Shown here piece by piece: positions 15,026 to 22,930 of a stretch of DNA of 26,092 bases. A program made the position numbers and the translations under genes. The notes beneath the pieces are model-generated. The model was not told where the DNA came from, searched no databases, and saw only the letters and a program-made list of their open reading frames with translations. The DNA lies in contig CAYUIG010000044.1 in assembly GCA_964444685.1 (NCBI GenBank), positions 1-26,092 on the forward strand, given 5' to 3'. Within the stretch, counting starts at the first letter, position 1. The number at the start of each line of letters is the position of its first letter. This DNA comes from CAYUIG01 sp964444685 (GTDB taxonomy: Bacteria > Gemmatimonadota > Gemmatimonadetes > Longimicrobiales > RSA9).

Positions 15026-16068
15026 GCCGGCTCGTCCTGCGCGGCGTCGGCAAAACGTACCCCGGCAGCGCACACCCCGCGCTTCGCGATCTCGACCTCC
15101 AGGTCGAGCCGGGCGAGCTGATCGGCATCGTCGGCGAGAGCGGATCCGGCAAGACCACACTGTTGCGTACGGTCGCCGGCCTCGAGCGACCCACGACAGG
15201 CGAGATCCTGCTCGACGGTGCGGTGATCTCGACCCCCGCGGGCGTCGTTCCACCCGAGCGGCGCGGCGTAGGCCTCGTCTTCCAGGACTACGCGCTCTTC
15301 CCGCACCTGACCGTCGCCCGCAACATCGGTTACGGCCTGCAGCGCGCGAAGCGTGCGGAACGCAATGCGCGCGTCAATGCACTGCTCGAGCTGGTCGGTC
15401 TCGCCGGACTCGGCGAGCGCTACCCCCACGAGCTCTCCGGAGGCCAACGCCAGCGCGTCGCACTCGCCCGCGCGCTCGCGCCCGACCCCGCCGTCATCCT
15501 GCTCGACGAGCCGTTCAGCAACCTCGATGCATCCCTGAAGGATGAACTGCGTGCCGAGGTCGGCCGCATCCTGCGTGCAAGCGGCACCACCGCGCTCGTC
15601 GTCGTGCACGATGCGGAGGACGTGCTCGCGCTCGCGGACCGCGTGGTCATCCTGCGCGACGGCACGGCATGGCAGGTCGGCACGCCGCGCATGCTCTACG
15701 AGCGGCCGCGCGACGCGTACGTCGCACGCTTCTTCGGCCCGACGAACATCGTGCCCGCGCTCGCGCGCGACGGCGTGTTCGAGACGCCGCTCGGCGAGAT
15801 CGTTTCACCCCTCGCCGCGGGTGAACGCGTGCCGGCGCTGCTGTCCATCCGGCCCGCCGATGTCGTGCCCGCTACGGAGGGCGTGACGGCTACCGTGAAG
15901 CAGGCTCACTATCGCGGTGCCTGGGTCGAATTCGTCGCTGAAGTAGTGGACGCGACTGGCGCGGTGGTCGAAGTCACGGGGCACGCACCGCCATCGTCGG
16001 TACTGGCGGTCGGGGAGCCGGTCATGCTCGCGGTGCGAGCGGGAGGGGTGCAGGTCCTCGACGGCTGA
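15022..16068 (+). CDS. fbpC: Ferric-iron ABC transporter ATP-binding protein
   Basis: A 348-residue ATPase. It shows Walker A GESGSGKTT (K44), Q-loop VFQDYALFPHLTV, signature LSGGQRQRVALARAL, Walker B VILLDEPFSNLD and H-loop VVHDAEDV. After position 240 a TOBE-like regulatory domain follows (FFGPTNIVPA onward). The GTG start at 15022 overlaps the permease stop by four bases. The order binding protein, fused permease, ATPase matches FbpABC/AfuABC. The stop lies only 2 bp from the convergent ftsH stop, leaving no room for a terminator between them. Confidence 0.94.
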   Translation: MSRLVLRGVGKTYPGSAHPALRDLDLQVEPGELIGIVGESGSGKTTLLRTVAGLERPTTGEILLDGAVISTPAGVVPPERRGVGLVFQDYALFPHLTVARNIGYGLQRAKRAERNARVNALLELVGLAGLGERYPHELSGGQRQRVALARALAPDPAVILLDEPFSNLDASLKDELRAEVGRILRASGTTALVVVHDAEDVLALADRVVILRDGTAWQVGTPRMLYERPRDAYVARFFGPTNIVPALARDGVFETPLGEIVSPLAAGERVPALLSIRPADVVPATEGVTATVKQAHYRGAWVEFVAEVVDATGAVVEVTGHAPPSSVLAVGEPVMLAVRAGGVQVLDG

Positions 16069-16070
16069 TT

Positions 16071-18065
16071 TCAGTCGGCTGGGGTCCTCGGGTTCTCGGG
16101 CGCAGGCACGGGCGTGATGCCCGTCACATCGAGAATCTCCTGCTCGTCGAGCGTCTCCTTGGCGAGGAGCGCCATGGCCAGTGCGTCCAGCGCATCCCTG
16201 TGCTCCGTCAGCAGGCGGCGTGCTTCGTCATGGCTCTCCTGGATGATGCGCAGGACTTCTGCGTCCACGGCGCGCGCGGTTTCCTCGCTGAACTCGCGCG
16301 CGATGCCTGTGCCGCCGATCGCGAGGAACGGGTTCTGGCTCGGCGTGAGCCGGATCATGCCCAGGCGATCGCTCATCCCCCAGCGTGTCACCATGTCGCG
16401 GGCGAGGTTCGTAGCCTGCTCGATGTCGTTCTCGGCACCGGTCGTCCTCGTGCCGTAGACGATTTCCTCGGCAGCCCGCCCTCCGAGCATGCCGATGAGG
16501 CGGCCACGCAGATAGGCCTCCACGTAGTTGTAGCGGTCGCGTTCCGGGCGCTGGTACGTAACGCCGAGCGCCTGGCCGCGCGGCACGATGCTCACGCGAT
16601 GCACAGGATCCGCGCCGGGAACGACGAGCCCGAGGATCGCGTGGCCGGCCTCGTGATACGCGACGCGTTCCCGCTCCTTCGGACTCAGCAGCAGTGAGCG
16701 CTCCGGGCCGAGAATGATCTTCTCGAGCGCATCCAGGAAATCCTTGAGGTGCACCTGGTCCTGGTCACGGCGCGCTGCGAGCAGCGCCGCTTCGTTGACG
16801 AGGTTGCGCAGGTCGGCTCCGGTCAGGCCGGGCGTCGCGGCCGCGATCTCGCGCAGGCTTGCATCGGGTGCGAGCGGAACGTTGCGCGTGTGCACGGCGA
16901 GGATGGCTTCGCGGCCGTTGCGATCGGGGACGTTCACGAACACGCGCCGGTCGAACCGTCCCGCACGCAGCAAGGCGCGGTCGAGTACGTCGGGCTGGTT
17001 CGTTGCGGCAAGAACGATCACACCCTCGCGGCTCGAGAAGCCATCCATCTCCGCGAGGATCTGATTCAGCGTCTGCTCCTGTTCGCTCGCACCACCGATT
17101 GCGACCTGGCCGCGCGCACGTCCGATCGAATCGATCTCGTCGATGAAGATGATGGACGGCGCGTTCTCGCGCGCCTGCTTGAACAGGTCGCGTACACGGG
17201 CAGCGCCGACACCTACGATCATCTCGACGAACTCGGAGCCGCTCATCGAGAAGAACGGCACGTTGGCTTCTCCTGCCACGGCACGCGCGAGCAGCGTCTT
17301 GCCGGTGCCGGGCAGACCGACGAGCAGCACACCCTTCGGCGCGGCGCCGCCGAGGCGCGTGTACTTCTCGGGGTCGCGCAGGAAGTCGACGATCTCGACC
17401 AGCTCGTTCTCCGCTTCGTCGATGCCAGCCACATCATCGAATGTGACGCGCTCCGCGGAATCCTGGTCGAACCGGCGCGCACGACTCTTCCCCATACCGA
17501 ACACGCCGCCGGCTCCGCCGATACCAGCGCCCTGCCGCGACATCCGCCGGAACATCCAGACGTAGAACCCGATGATCAGGATCGCCGGACCGAGTCCAAA
17601 AATGAACGTCCACCAGGACGTGCGTTCCTCCTCGATCGGTTCCGCACGGATCACCACATCGTTCGCGATCAGCAGCGCTTCGAGCCCGGGATCGACGAAC
17701 GCCGGCAGCGTGGTCTCGAACGCGGTGATCGAATCGGGCTCGACTCCGGAAAGCGTGTCCCCCGGAGGCGGATAGACCACGACGAACTCGAAGCGACCCG
17801 TGATGCGTTCGCCGCGGCTGTAGATCTCCCCGACGTTCCCGCTGGCGACCTGCTCCTTGAAGAGCGTATACGGCACCGTGACCGGCGCGCCCGGCTGGGG
17901 AATGAGCCAGCGTACGATCAGATAGTTGAGGAGCAGGACCAGGAAAAGGCCGAGCCATGTCCTGCCCGTCATCCTGCCACCCGTGCCGGACGCACCCTCG
18001 CGGTCCGGCCCGCGAGGGCCGTTGGCATCCGGCGGTCCATCACGGTGCTGGCGGTCCGGCATCAT
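16071..18065 (-). CDS. ftsH: ATP-dependent zinc metalloprotease FtsH
   Basis: A 664-residue membrane AAA+ protease that degrades misfolded membrane and regulatory proteins. Parts in order: a Gly/Pro-rich N-tail, TM1 (about 37-53), a periplasmic domain, TM2 (about 149-171), then the AAA+ module with VTFDDVAGIDEA, Walker A GLPGTGKT (K256), pore motif FVEMIVG, Walker B IIFIDEID and the SRH around LLRAGRFDRRVF. The M41 zinc site is HEAGH (H471, E472, H475) with D547 in ENDIEQAT as probable third ligand. The start was set at ATG 18063-18065; the frame extends to 18200 but that sequence is unlike FtsH. M32 just before TM1 is another option. All catalytic residues are intact. Confidence 0.97.
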   Translation of the reverse strand: MMPDRQHRDGPPDANGPRGPDREGASGTGGRMTGRTWLGLFLVLLLNYLIVRWLIPQPGAPVTVPYTLFKEQVASGNVGEIYSRGERITGRFEFVVVYPPPGDTLSGVEPDSITAFETTLPAFVDPGLEALLIANDVVIRAEPIEEERTSWWTFIFGLGPAILIIGFYVWMFRRMSRQGAGIGGAGGVFGMGKSRARRFDQDSAERVTFDDVAGIDEAENELVEIVDFLRDPEKYTRLGGAAPKGVLLVGLPGTGKTLLARAVAGEANVPFFSMSGSEFVEMIVGVGAARVRDLFKQARENAPSIIFIDEIDSIGRARGQVAIGGASEQEQTLNQILAEMDGFSSREGVIVLAATNQPDVLDRALLRAGRFDRRVFVNVPDRNGREAILAVHTRNVPLAPDASLREIAAATPGLTGADLRNLVNEAALLAARRDQDQVHLKDFLDALEKIILGPERSLLLSPKERERVAYHEAGHAILGLVVPGADPVHRVSIVPRGQALGVTYQRPERDRYNYVEAYLRGRLIGMLGGRAAEEIVYGTRTTGAENDIEQATNLARDMVTRWGMSDRLGMIRLTPSQNPFLAIGGTGIAREFSEETARAVDAEVLRIIQESHDEARRLLTEHRDALDALAMALLAKETLDEQEILDVTGITPVPAPENPRTPAD

Positions 18066-18162
18066 TCCGTCCGGGTCTATCGTCCGACATCGCCAGCATG
18101 ATCTAGCCGCGCCCCGTTCACGGCGCCAGATGGACCACCCGCGAAAAATTGGAGAATCACCG

Positions 18163-18633
18163 GTGCAGCCATCGAAGACACACGGCGGTGAACCTCGCAC
18201 GCCGGACGCTGCGATTCAGGTACGCATTCCCGAGGTGTAGCGGCTCTTCCATCCATGGATTCATCGATGCCCGGGCTCAGCGACCGTCATCCGCAAGTCG
18301 GAAACGACGGAAGCCGTGCGCGGTTTCTTCGCGCAACGCGCGCGCGTGACGCGGCGCAGGCTCATGGATCTGTTTCGGATCGGTCGCACCAGTCTGTTGA
18401 TCGGCCTCACGGTACTCGTCCTCGCGTTCGTCACCGGTGAGTTGATTAGCGGATCGGGTGACTCCGCGCTGCTCGGCGCGATCGGCAGCACCCTCGAAAT
18501 CGGCGGCTGGGTCGCCATGTGGCGGCCGCTCGAGATCTTCCTCTACGAATGGTGGCCCATCGCCGAGGATGGCAGGCTGCTGGCCCGCCTCGCGGAGATG
18601 CCGATCCAAATCGCGCCCCGATCCGGTCGCTGA
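18163..18633 (+). pseudogene. Two-TM conserved protein, probably interrupted; intact part 18316-18633
   Basis: The 18316-18633 frame (105 residues from GTG) is the C-terminal half of a conserved membrane protein. It has FFAQRARVTRRRLMDLFRIG, two TM helices (about 27-43 and 53-70), then the hallmark GGWVAMWRPLEIFLYEWWPI and a short tail. Relatives that I recall are about 190-220 residues and begin with a soluble domain. In the same frame, a GTG at 18163 with ribosome site GGAGA (18151-18155) encodes AAIQVRIPEV, then a TAG (18238-18240), then RLFHPWIHRC, which reads like a family N-terminus broken by an amber codon and shortened. A short functional protein from 18316 remains possible. No clear promoter was found. 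The function is unknown. Confidence 0.55.
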
Positions 18634-18676
18634 ACCTGACACGATCCCGCCTGCTGCACCGGAAACGATGGCCCTC

Positions 18677-18706
18677 TTGACCCCCAAGTGTACTAGGGCA
18701 CATAGT
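18677..18706 (+). promoter_or_regulatory. Sigma-70-type promoter of the GntR/ABC operon
   Basis: TTGACC (18677-18682) and CATAGT (18701-18706) are separated by 18 bp. The expected start is within a base of the ATG at 18712, so the mRNA is probably leaderless. The -10 is inside the operator palindrome. Confidence 0.6.
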
Positions 18707-18710
18707 ACAC
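18688..18710. promoter_or_regulatory. YtrA-type GntR operator
   Basis: GTGTACTA (18688-18695) and TAGTACAC (18703-18710) are perfect 8-bp inverted halves around a 7-base centre. The site covers the -10 and ends one base before the start codon. YtrA-subfamily GntR repressors bind such GT/AC-ended palindromes at their own operon, so autoregulation is strongly suggested. Confidence 0.75.
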
Positions 18711-18711
18711 C

Positions 18712-19143
18712 ATGCTGCCTTTCGAAGTCCGACTCAGGCCGGGGGAGTCTCCGTATCGGCAGATCGCCTACGCGGCCACGCGGGCGATCGTGGCGGGAGA
18801 GCTGCCAGCCGGGTCGGCGTTCCCGTCGGTCCGCGAGCTGAGCCAGGCCCTGAAGATCAATCCGAACACAGCACACAAGGTCGTTGCGGAGCTTGTTCGC
18901 AGCGGATTGCTGGAGGTGCTGCCCGGTGTCGGGACGGTGGTGGCGGAAGCGCGGCGTCCCGCCACGGAGGAGCGGCTCCGGCTGCTGTCGGAGGACGTGG
19001 AGCGGCTGGTCGTGGAAGCACGGCGCCTCTTCCTGGAGGAAGGCGACGTCGTTGCCGCGATTTCCGAGCGCTGGAGCGAGCTATTCGGAGCGACGAGTGG
19101 AACGGCACAGGGAGGTGCGCGTGGCGGTCGTCGAAATTCGTGA
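18712..19143 (+). CDS. GntR-family repressor, YtrA subfamily
   Basis: A 143-residue regulator. The winged helix (about 10-75) has the GntR hallmarks SPYRQIAYAATRAIVAGEL, FPSVRELSQALKINPNTAHK and the wing GLLEVLPGVGTVV. The C-terminal part is only about 60 residues of helix, the short dimerisation domain that defines YtrA members. The gene lies directly behind a perfect palindrome and overlaps the ABC ATPase gene by 23 bp. YtrA-type regulators commonly repress ABC operons that respond to cell-envelope stress or antibiotics; the inducer here is unknown. Confidence 0.92.
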   Translation: MLPFEVRLRPGESPYRQIAYAATRAIVAGELPAGSAFPSVRELSQALKINPNTAHKVVAELVRSGLLEVLPGVGTVVAEARRPATEERLRLLSEDVERLVVEARRLFLEEGDVVAAISERWSELFGATSGTAQGGARGGRRNS

Positions 19144-20032
19144 ACTGACGCACCGGTACGGACGCAGGACGGCGCTGTCGGGCGTGGATCTCACCGTCGA
19201 GACGGGATCCGTATTCGCGCTGATCGGTCCGAACGGTTCGGGAAAGACGACGCTGCTCCAGATCCTGATGGGTCTGCGGCGCCCGACGTCCGGCAATGTG
19301 CGGATCTTCGGCAGGGATGTACGCGCCCTCGATCATCGGGACCGCGCACGCATCGGCTACGTAGCGGAAGGGCAGCGGCTGCCGGGCTCGATGACGGTCG
19401 GCGAGCTCGAGCGGTACCTCGCGCCGCTGTATCCGAACTGGGACTGGACATTGGTGGAGGAGCTGCGCCGGCGCTTCCGGCTGGAGCCGTCGCAACGGAT
19501 CCGTTCGCTTTCCCGCGGCGAGCACATGAAGGCAGCACTCATGTGTGCGCTCGCGTCGCGGCCCGAACTCGTGCTGATGGATGAGCCGTTCACGGGCATG
19601 GATGTAATGACGCGCGACGATCTCGTGCGCGGCCTTCTCGAGTCCGCAGGGCGCGACGACTGGACGGTCATCATCTGCACGCACGACCTCGGGGAGATCG
19701 AGTCGCTGGCTGATCACGTGGGTTTCCTCGACAGCGGCAAGCTGAAGTTGGCGGAGCCGATGGACTCGCTGCTCGCGCGCTTTCAGCGCATCGAGATCAT
19801 CACGGAAGGCGAAGCTTCTGTGCCGCGTGAACTCCCGGCGGATTGGCTCCAGGTGCGGCGCAATGGTCCGCGCGTGAGCTTCATTGCCGCGGCGGCGGTG
19901 GACGAACAGCGGCTGCGCGAGTTCTTTCCGGAACTCATCCGCTACGAAAGCGAAGCGGCGACGCTGCGCGAAATCTTCGTCGCGCTCGCCCGGAATGGTT
20001 CGCATCCCGTGATGGAGGAGGCGCTGCCATGA
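19121..20032 (+). CDS. ABC transporter ATP-binding protein (YtrB-like)
   Basis: A 303-residue ATPase. It has Walker A GPNGSGKTT (K42), signature SLSRGEHMKAAL (LSRGE in place of LSGGQ, a variant seen in this exporter group), Walker B LVLMDEPFTGMD and H-loop CTHDLGEIE. After about residue 220 comes a C-terminal domain ending YESEAATLREIFVALAR, as in ABC-2 exporter ATPases. The GTG at 19121 is chosen because an AGGGAGG ribosome site (19109-19115) sits 5 bases before it; it lies inside the end of the GntR gene. The stop overlaps the permease ATG (20029-20032). It should power that permease. Confidence 0.92.
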   Translation: MAVVEIRELTHRYGRRTALSGVDLTVETGSVFALIGPNGSGKTTLLQILMGLRRPTSGNVRIFGRDVRALDHRDRARIGYVAEGQRLPGSMTVGELERYLAPLYPNWDWTLVEELRRRFRLEPSQRIRSLSRGEHMKAALMCALASRPELVLMDEPFTGMDVMTRDDLVRGLLESAGRDDWTVIICTHDLGEIESLADHVGFLDSGKLKLAEPMDSLLARFQRIEIITEGEASVPRELPADWLQVRRNGPRVSFIAAAAVDEQRLREFFPELIRYESEAATLREIFVALARNGSHPVMEEALP

Positions 20033-21516
20033 GCTGGATTGTGGAAGTCCTGCACATCGCGCGCAAGGATGTGCGTCAGCTGCGCTGGTTCATTGCCGCC
20101 TATGCTCTGTTGATCGCGATGTTCGCATTCGCTGCGGTGCGTACACCCGCGTCGCCATGGCTGCTGGTTGCCGGGCCGATTCGGTGGCTGCTGGAAGTCG
20201 CCCTGGTAGCCGTCCTGATTCAGAGCGACTCCCCATACCGTGCGGACGCGTTCTGGCCGAGCCGGCCGTTGCGTGCGTCGGCTGTGTTCGGGGCGAAGCT
20301 CCTCGTCGTGGCTATAATGGTCGTGGGTACAGGGCTTCTGGGTCAGACCGCTGTGTTGCTTGCCTACGATACCGAAGCCCACCGCTTTCCGGGTCTGCTG
20401 GCCGGGAGTGCGGTGCAGTCTGCCCAGGCGCTCGCAATTCCCGCCGTGGTGGCTGCGATCACACCGAGCCTCGCGATCTTTCTCGTGGTCTTCGCGGTCG
20501 GCTACATCGCATTCGGGTTCGTATTTTCGTTCCTGGTCGCCAGCTCGTATGCCGGGCCCGGCTCGCATTTGTGGTTCACGGTGCTCGTGATCGGGGCCTC
20601 GTTCCTCGTGCTGGCATGGCAATACCGCACTCGGAATCGCAGGCAGGGGATCGCCCTGGCGCTCGGTCTTCTGGTACTGACGGCTGCACCGACGATGCTG
20701 GTCGAAGGCGACCGTGAGCGCGAGACGATCGAGCCGCCCGCATCGGCCCGGGCCGGCATCCGCATCCCGATCGGTGAGCGACGGCAACCCGTTCGCGTCC
20801 GAGGCAACCGGATCGACGTGCCCGTCGAACTCGTCGGCGGATCGGACGCGTGGGGCTATGTGCTGCGCGAGGCGACGCTCCACATCGATGACACACGCGC
20901 GCTCTCGACACGGATCATGCCGGGAATGAAAGTCTTCCTCAACGATCCGAAGCCGTCGCTCGACGGGATCCAATGGCTGGACATCACCCCCCGCGCGCGC
21001 ATGGCCATGTTGAGCTCCGAACTCGGCATCGACATCCGGGAACCTGCGAGCGGACGACGGATCACGGTCGACGGCATGCTGGAGGTTCGCGCCCCCCGTG
21101 TGGCGATGTCAGTTCCGCTGAGGGCCGGCGCCTCGAAGATCGAATCCGGACATCGCCTCGACCTGGTGTATGCGGACGCCGACTCAGCCGAGCTGATCGT
21201 GGAGCTGCGACACCATGTCGTTGCCCCGAATCCGGCCGCGCTCAGGCCATACGAGCTCGACAATTCATTCGCCGTAGTGCATCGCGAGCGTGGCGAAGGA
21301 TTCCTTCTCCGGCCTGGGACATCGCACAGCTCTGGCGGCCTCCTCCTCTCAGACCTGCGAGTCAACGTGCGCAGTGGGGAGTGGTCGGCCGGTGGTCCGG
21401 TGGGACCGCGATCCTGGACGACCCCCGGCTGGCTCGATGGCGCCGAGCTGATCGTTTTCGAGTGGGACCTCGTCGGCCGCTATCCCGTCCAGACGGAAAC
21501 CACGGTTCCCGATTGA
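20029..21516 (+). CDS. ABC exporter permease with large soluble C-terminal domain
   Basis: A 495-residue membrane protein. The first 225 residues hold six or seven hydrophobic helices, starting with the cytoplasmic lead HIARKDVRQLRW typical of ABC-2 permeases. The remaining 265 residues have no TM helix and read as beta-rich (RVRGNRIDVPVELVG, RRITVDGMLEVRAPRVAMSV, RLDLVYADADSAELIVELRH, ending YPVQTETTV). This is unlike the compact YtrC/YtrD permeases; it may be an extracytoplasmic sensor or substrate-binding part. It is coupled to the ATPase by an ATGA overlap. No second permease gene is present, so it probably works as a homodimer. Membership of the ABC system is firm; the tail is of unknown family. 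Confidence 0.8.
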   Translation: MSWIVEVLHIARKDVRQLRWFIAAYALLIAMFAFAAVRTPASPWLLVAGPIRWLLEVALVAVLIQSDSPYRADAFWPSRPLRASAVFGAKLLVVAIMVVGTGLLGQTAVLLAYDTEAHRFPGLLAGSAVQSAQALAIPAVVAAITPSLAIFLVVFAVGYIAFGFVFSFLVASSYAGPGSHLWFTVLVIGASFLVLAWQYRTRNRRQGIALALGLLVLTAAPTMLVEGDRERETIEPPASARAGIRIPIGERRQPVRVRGNRIDVPVELVGGSDAWGYVLREATLHIDDTRALSTRIMPGMKVFLNDPKPSLDGIQWLDITPRARMAMLSSELGIDIREPASGRRITVDGMLEVRAPRVAMSVPLRAGASKIESGHRLDLVYADADSAELIVELRHHVVAPNPAALRPYELDNSFAVVHRERGEGFLLRPGTSHSSGGLLLSDLRVNVRSGEWSAGGPVGPRSWTTPGWLDGAELIVFEWDLVGRYPVQTETTVPD

Positions 21517-21591
21517 TCACACGCGCATTGTAATCGCCGGATCGACACGCGACGCGCGCAGCGCCGGCAGCCAGCACGCGCCGATCCTGAT
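21517..21591 (-). pseudogene. Remnant of an ADOP/MacB-type permease C-terminus
   Basis: On the minus strand, 24 codons and a TGA (21517-21519) read IGACWLPALRASRVDPAITM plus RV. The ACWLPALRASRVDP block is the standard end of ADOP and FtsX-type permeases, after the last TM helix. The sequence before it in this frame has no TM helix or permease features, so only the tail survives. Its stop abuts the convergent stop at 21514-21516 with no gap. Confidence 0.5.
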
Positions 21592-21743
21592 CGCGCCCTT
21601 CCCGACGGAAACCCGGCCACGCTCGGGGTGCGCGGGCGCTGGGCTCGCCTCTGAGTCCCCGGTGGCCGCGGACGTGCAACCCTTCCGGCGCTTGCGGCCA
21701 ACAGGAGGTGGGTCCCATCCGTCCTCCCAAGCCGGAGCGCACC

Positions 21744-22376
21744 ATGAACCGCATGCCGTTCGCCGTGCTGGTCGCCGCTGCCCTCTCGCCAGCCGCCACC
21801 AGCGGGCAGGCGCCGAAACTGCTGCCGCGAGCCAATGAGATCGCGCTCGCCCGCAGCGCCGCGCCGCCGGAGGTTTCCGCCGATGCGAGCGTGTACGTGC
21901 TCGAACCCGGCGGCTACGTTCTGGCGGAGCAGGGCAGCAACGGCGTGAGCTGTTTCGTGGACCGGAGCCAGCCCGCTGCCATCGAGCCGCACTGCTTCGA
22001 TCCGGAAGGGAGCCGCACGATCCTGCCGATCCGGTTCGCCGAGGCGGAGCTGCGCGCACAGGGCCGCACCCGGGAGGAGATCCGTGCGGCGGTACGCGAA
22101 GGGATCGAGAGCGGCCGGTTCGTGCTCCCGTCGCGTCCCGTCATGTCCTACATGCTCTCCTCGGCTCAGGAGCTGTACAACGACGAGGGCCGCGCCGTCG
22201 GCGCGTGGCGGCCGCACCTGATGATCTATGTGCCCTGGCTCGAGAACGCAGACATCGGCGTCACGGGGACGCCGTCGGCCGTGGCGCCGGTCGTGTCCGA
22301 CCCGGGCGACCCGCTCGCGAGCATCGTGATCGTCGTACCCGAGTTCGTGCATCCCCAGCGCGCGGCTGGCGGTTGA
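21744..22376 (+). CDS. Secreted protein of unknown function, coupled to an ECF gene
   Basis: A 210-residue protein with a signal peptide (about 1-22, FAVLVAAALSPAATSGQ). The mature part has two cysteines (C70 in GVSCFVD, C84 in EPHCFD) that could form a disulfide, a helix rich in Glu and Arg (about 97-122, AEAELRAQGRTREEIRAAVR) and a C-terminal IVIVVPEFV. I do not recognise the family. The ATG at 21744 has a CGGAG ribosome site at 21733-21737. Its TGA overlaps the ATG of the sigma factor by one base (TGATG), so the two are co-translated. This makes a role as signal, sensor or target of the sigma system likely, but nothing more specific can be said. Confidence 0.7.
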   Translation: MNRMPFAVLVAAALSPAATSGQAPKLLPRANEIALARSAAPPEVSADASVYVLEPGGYVLAEQGSNGVSCFVDRSQPAAIEPHCFDPEGSRTILPIRFAEAELRAQGRTREEIRAAVREGIESGRFVLPSRPVMSYMLSSAQELYNDEGRAVGAWRPHLMIYVPWLENADIGVTGTPSAVAPVVSDPGDPLASIVIVVPEFVHPQRAAGG

Positions 22377-22930
22377 TGGACGAAGCACGGCTCGCCGCGG
22401 CGTTCGTCCGCACGCGCGCGGAGCCGGAGTTCCGCGCGCTGTACCACGCCGTCACACCTTCCGCCTACGGCCTCGCCCTCCGCCTCGCCGCTGGCGACGT
22501 CCACGAGGCGGCGGACGTCGTGCAGGAAGCGTGGCTGCGCGCCATGGAGCGGCTGGACCGCTACCGGACCGGCGCGCCGTTCGGCGCGTGGCTGCGCGGC
22601 TTCATCGTCAACTGCTGGCGCGAACGCGCACGCAGGCGTCGCCGTGCCGCGGAGGTGGATCTCGGAGACGAGCTGGCGGATGAAGCGTCGCCGGAACACG
22701 AGGACGCCTACGCCGACATCGATGCCGCGGCCCTGCGACGCGCGGTGGACGCGCTGCCGCCGGGGTTTCGCGAAGTGCTGATCCTCCACGACATCGAAGG
22801 CTGCACGCACGCCGAAGTGGCGGCGCTGCTCGGCATCGCCGAGGGCACGAGCAAGAGTCAGCTCCATCGCGCACGAAGCCGGCTGCGTTCGCTCCTGCGC
22901 GCGCACGTACATCCGGAAGGAACGACATGA
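22376..22930 (+). CDS. ECF-type RNA polymerase sigma factor (second copy)
   Basis: A 184-residue ECF sigma factor. Region 2 is marked by HEAADVVQEAWLRAMERL and PFGAWLRGFIVNCWRERARR. Region 4 is marked by ALPPGFREVLILHDIEGCTH and the HTH IAEGTSKSQLHRARSRLRSL. It resembles the factor at 1133-1678 in length and in the HDxEGxTH motif, so the two are relatives but clearly not a recent duplication. No C-terminal TPR extension is present, unlike ECF groups known to be linked with DGPF proteins. It overlaps both neighbours (TGATG upstream, ATGA at 22927-22930) and forms a tight three-gene unit. Confidence 0.95.
   Translation: MDEARLAAAFVRTRAEPEFRALYHAVTPSAYGLALRLAAGDVHEAADVVQEAWLRAMERLDRYRTGAPFGAWLRGFIVNCWRERARRRRRAAEVDLGDELADEASPEHEDAYADIDAAALRRAVDALPPGFREVLILHDIEGCTHAEVAALLGIAEGTSKSQLHRARSRLRSLLRAHVHPEGTT

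Noticed and set aside
16749..18101. 450-codon plus-strand frame
   Set aside because: Antisense to ftsH, which carries all AAA+ and M41 motifs on the other strand.
20313..20318. TATAAT within the ABC permease gene
   Set aside because: A perfect -10 string but inside a coding region, with no fitting -35 and no gene start nearby.
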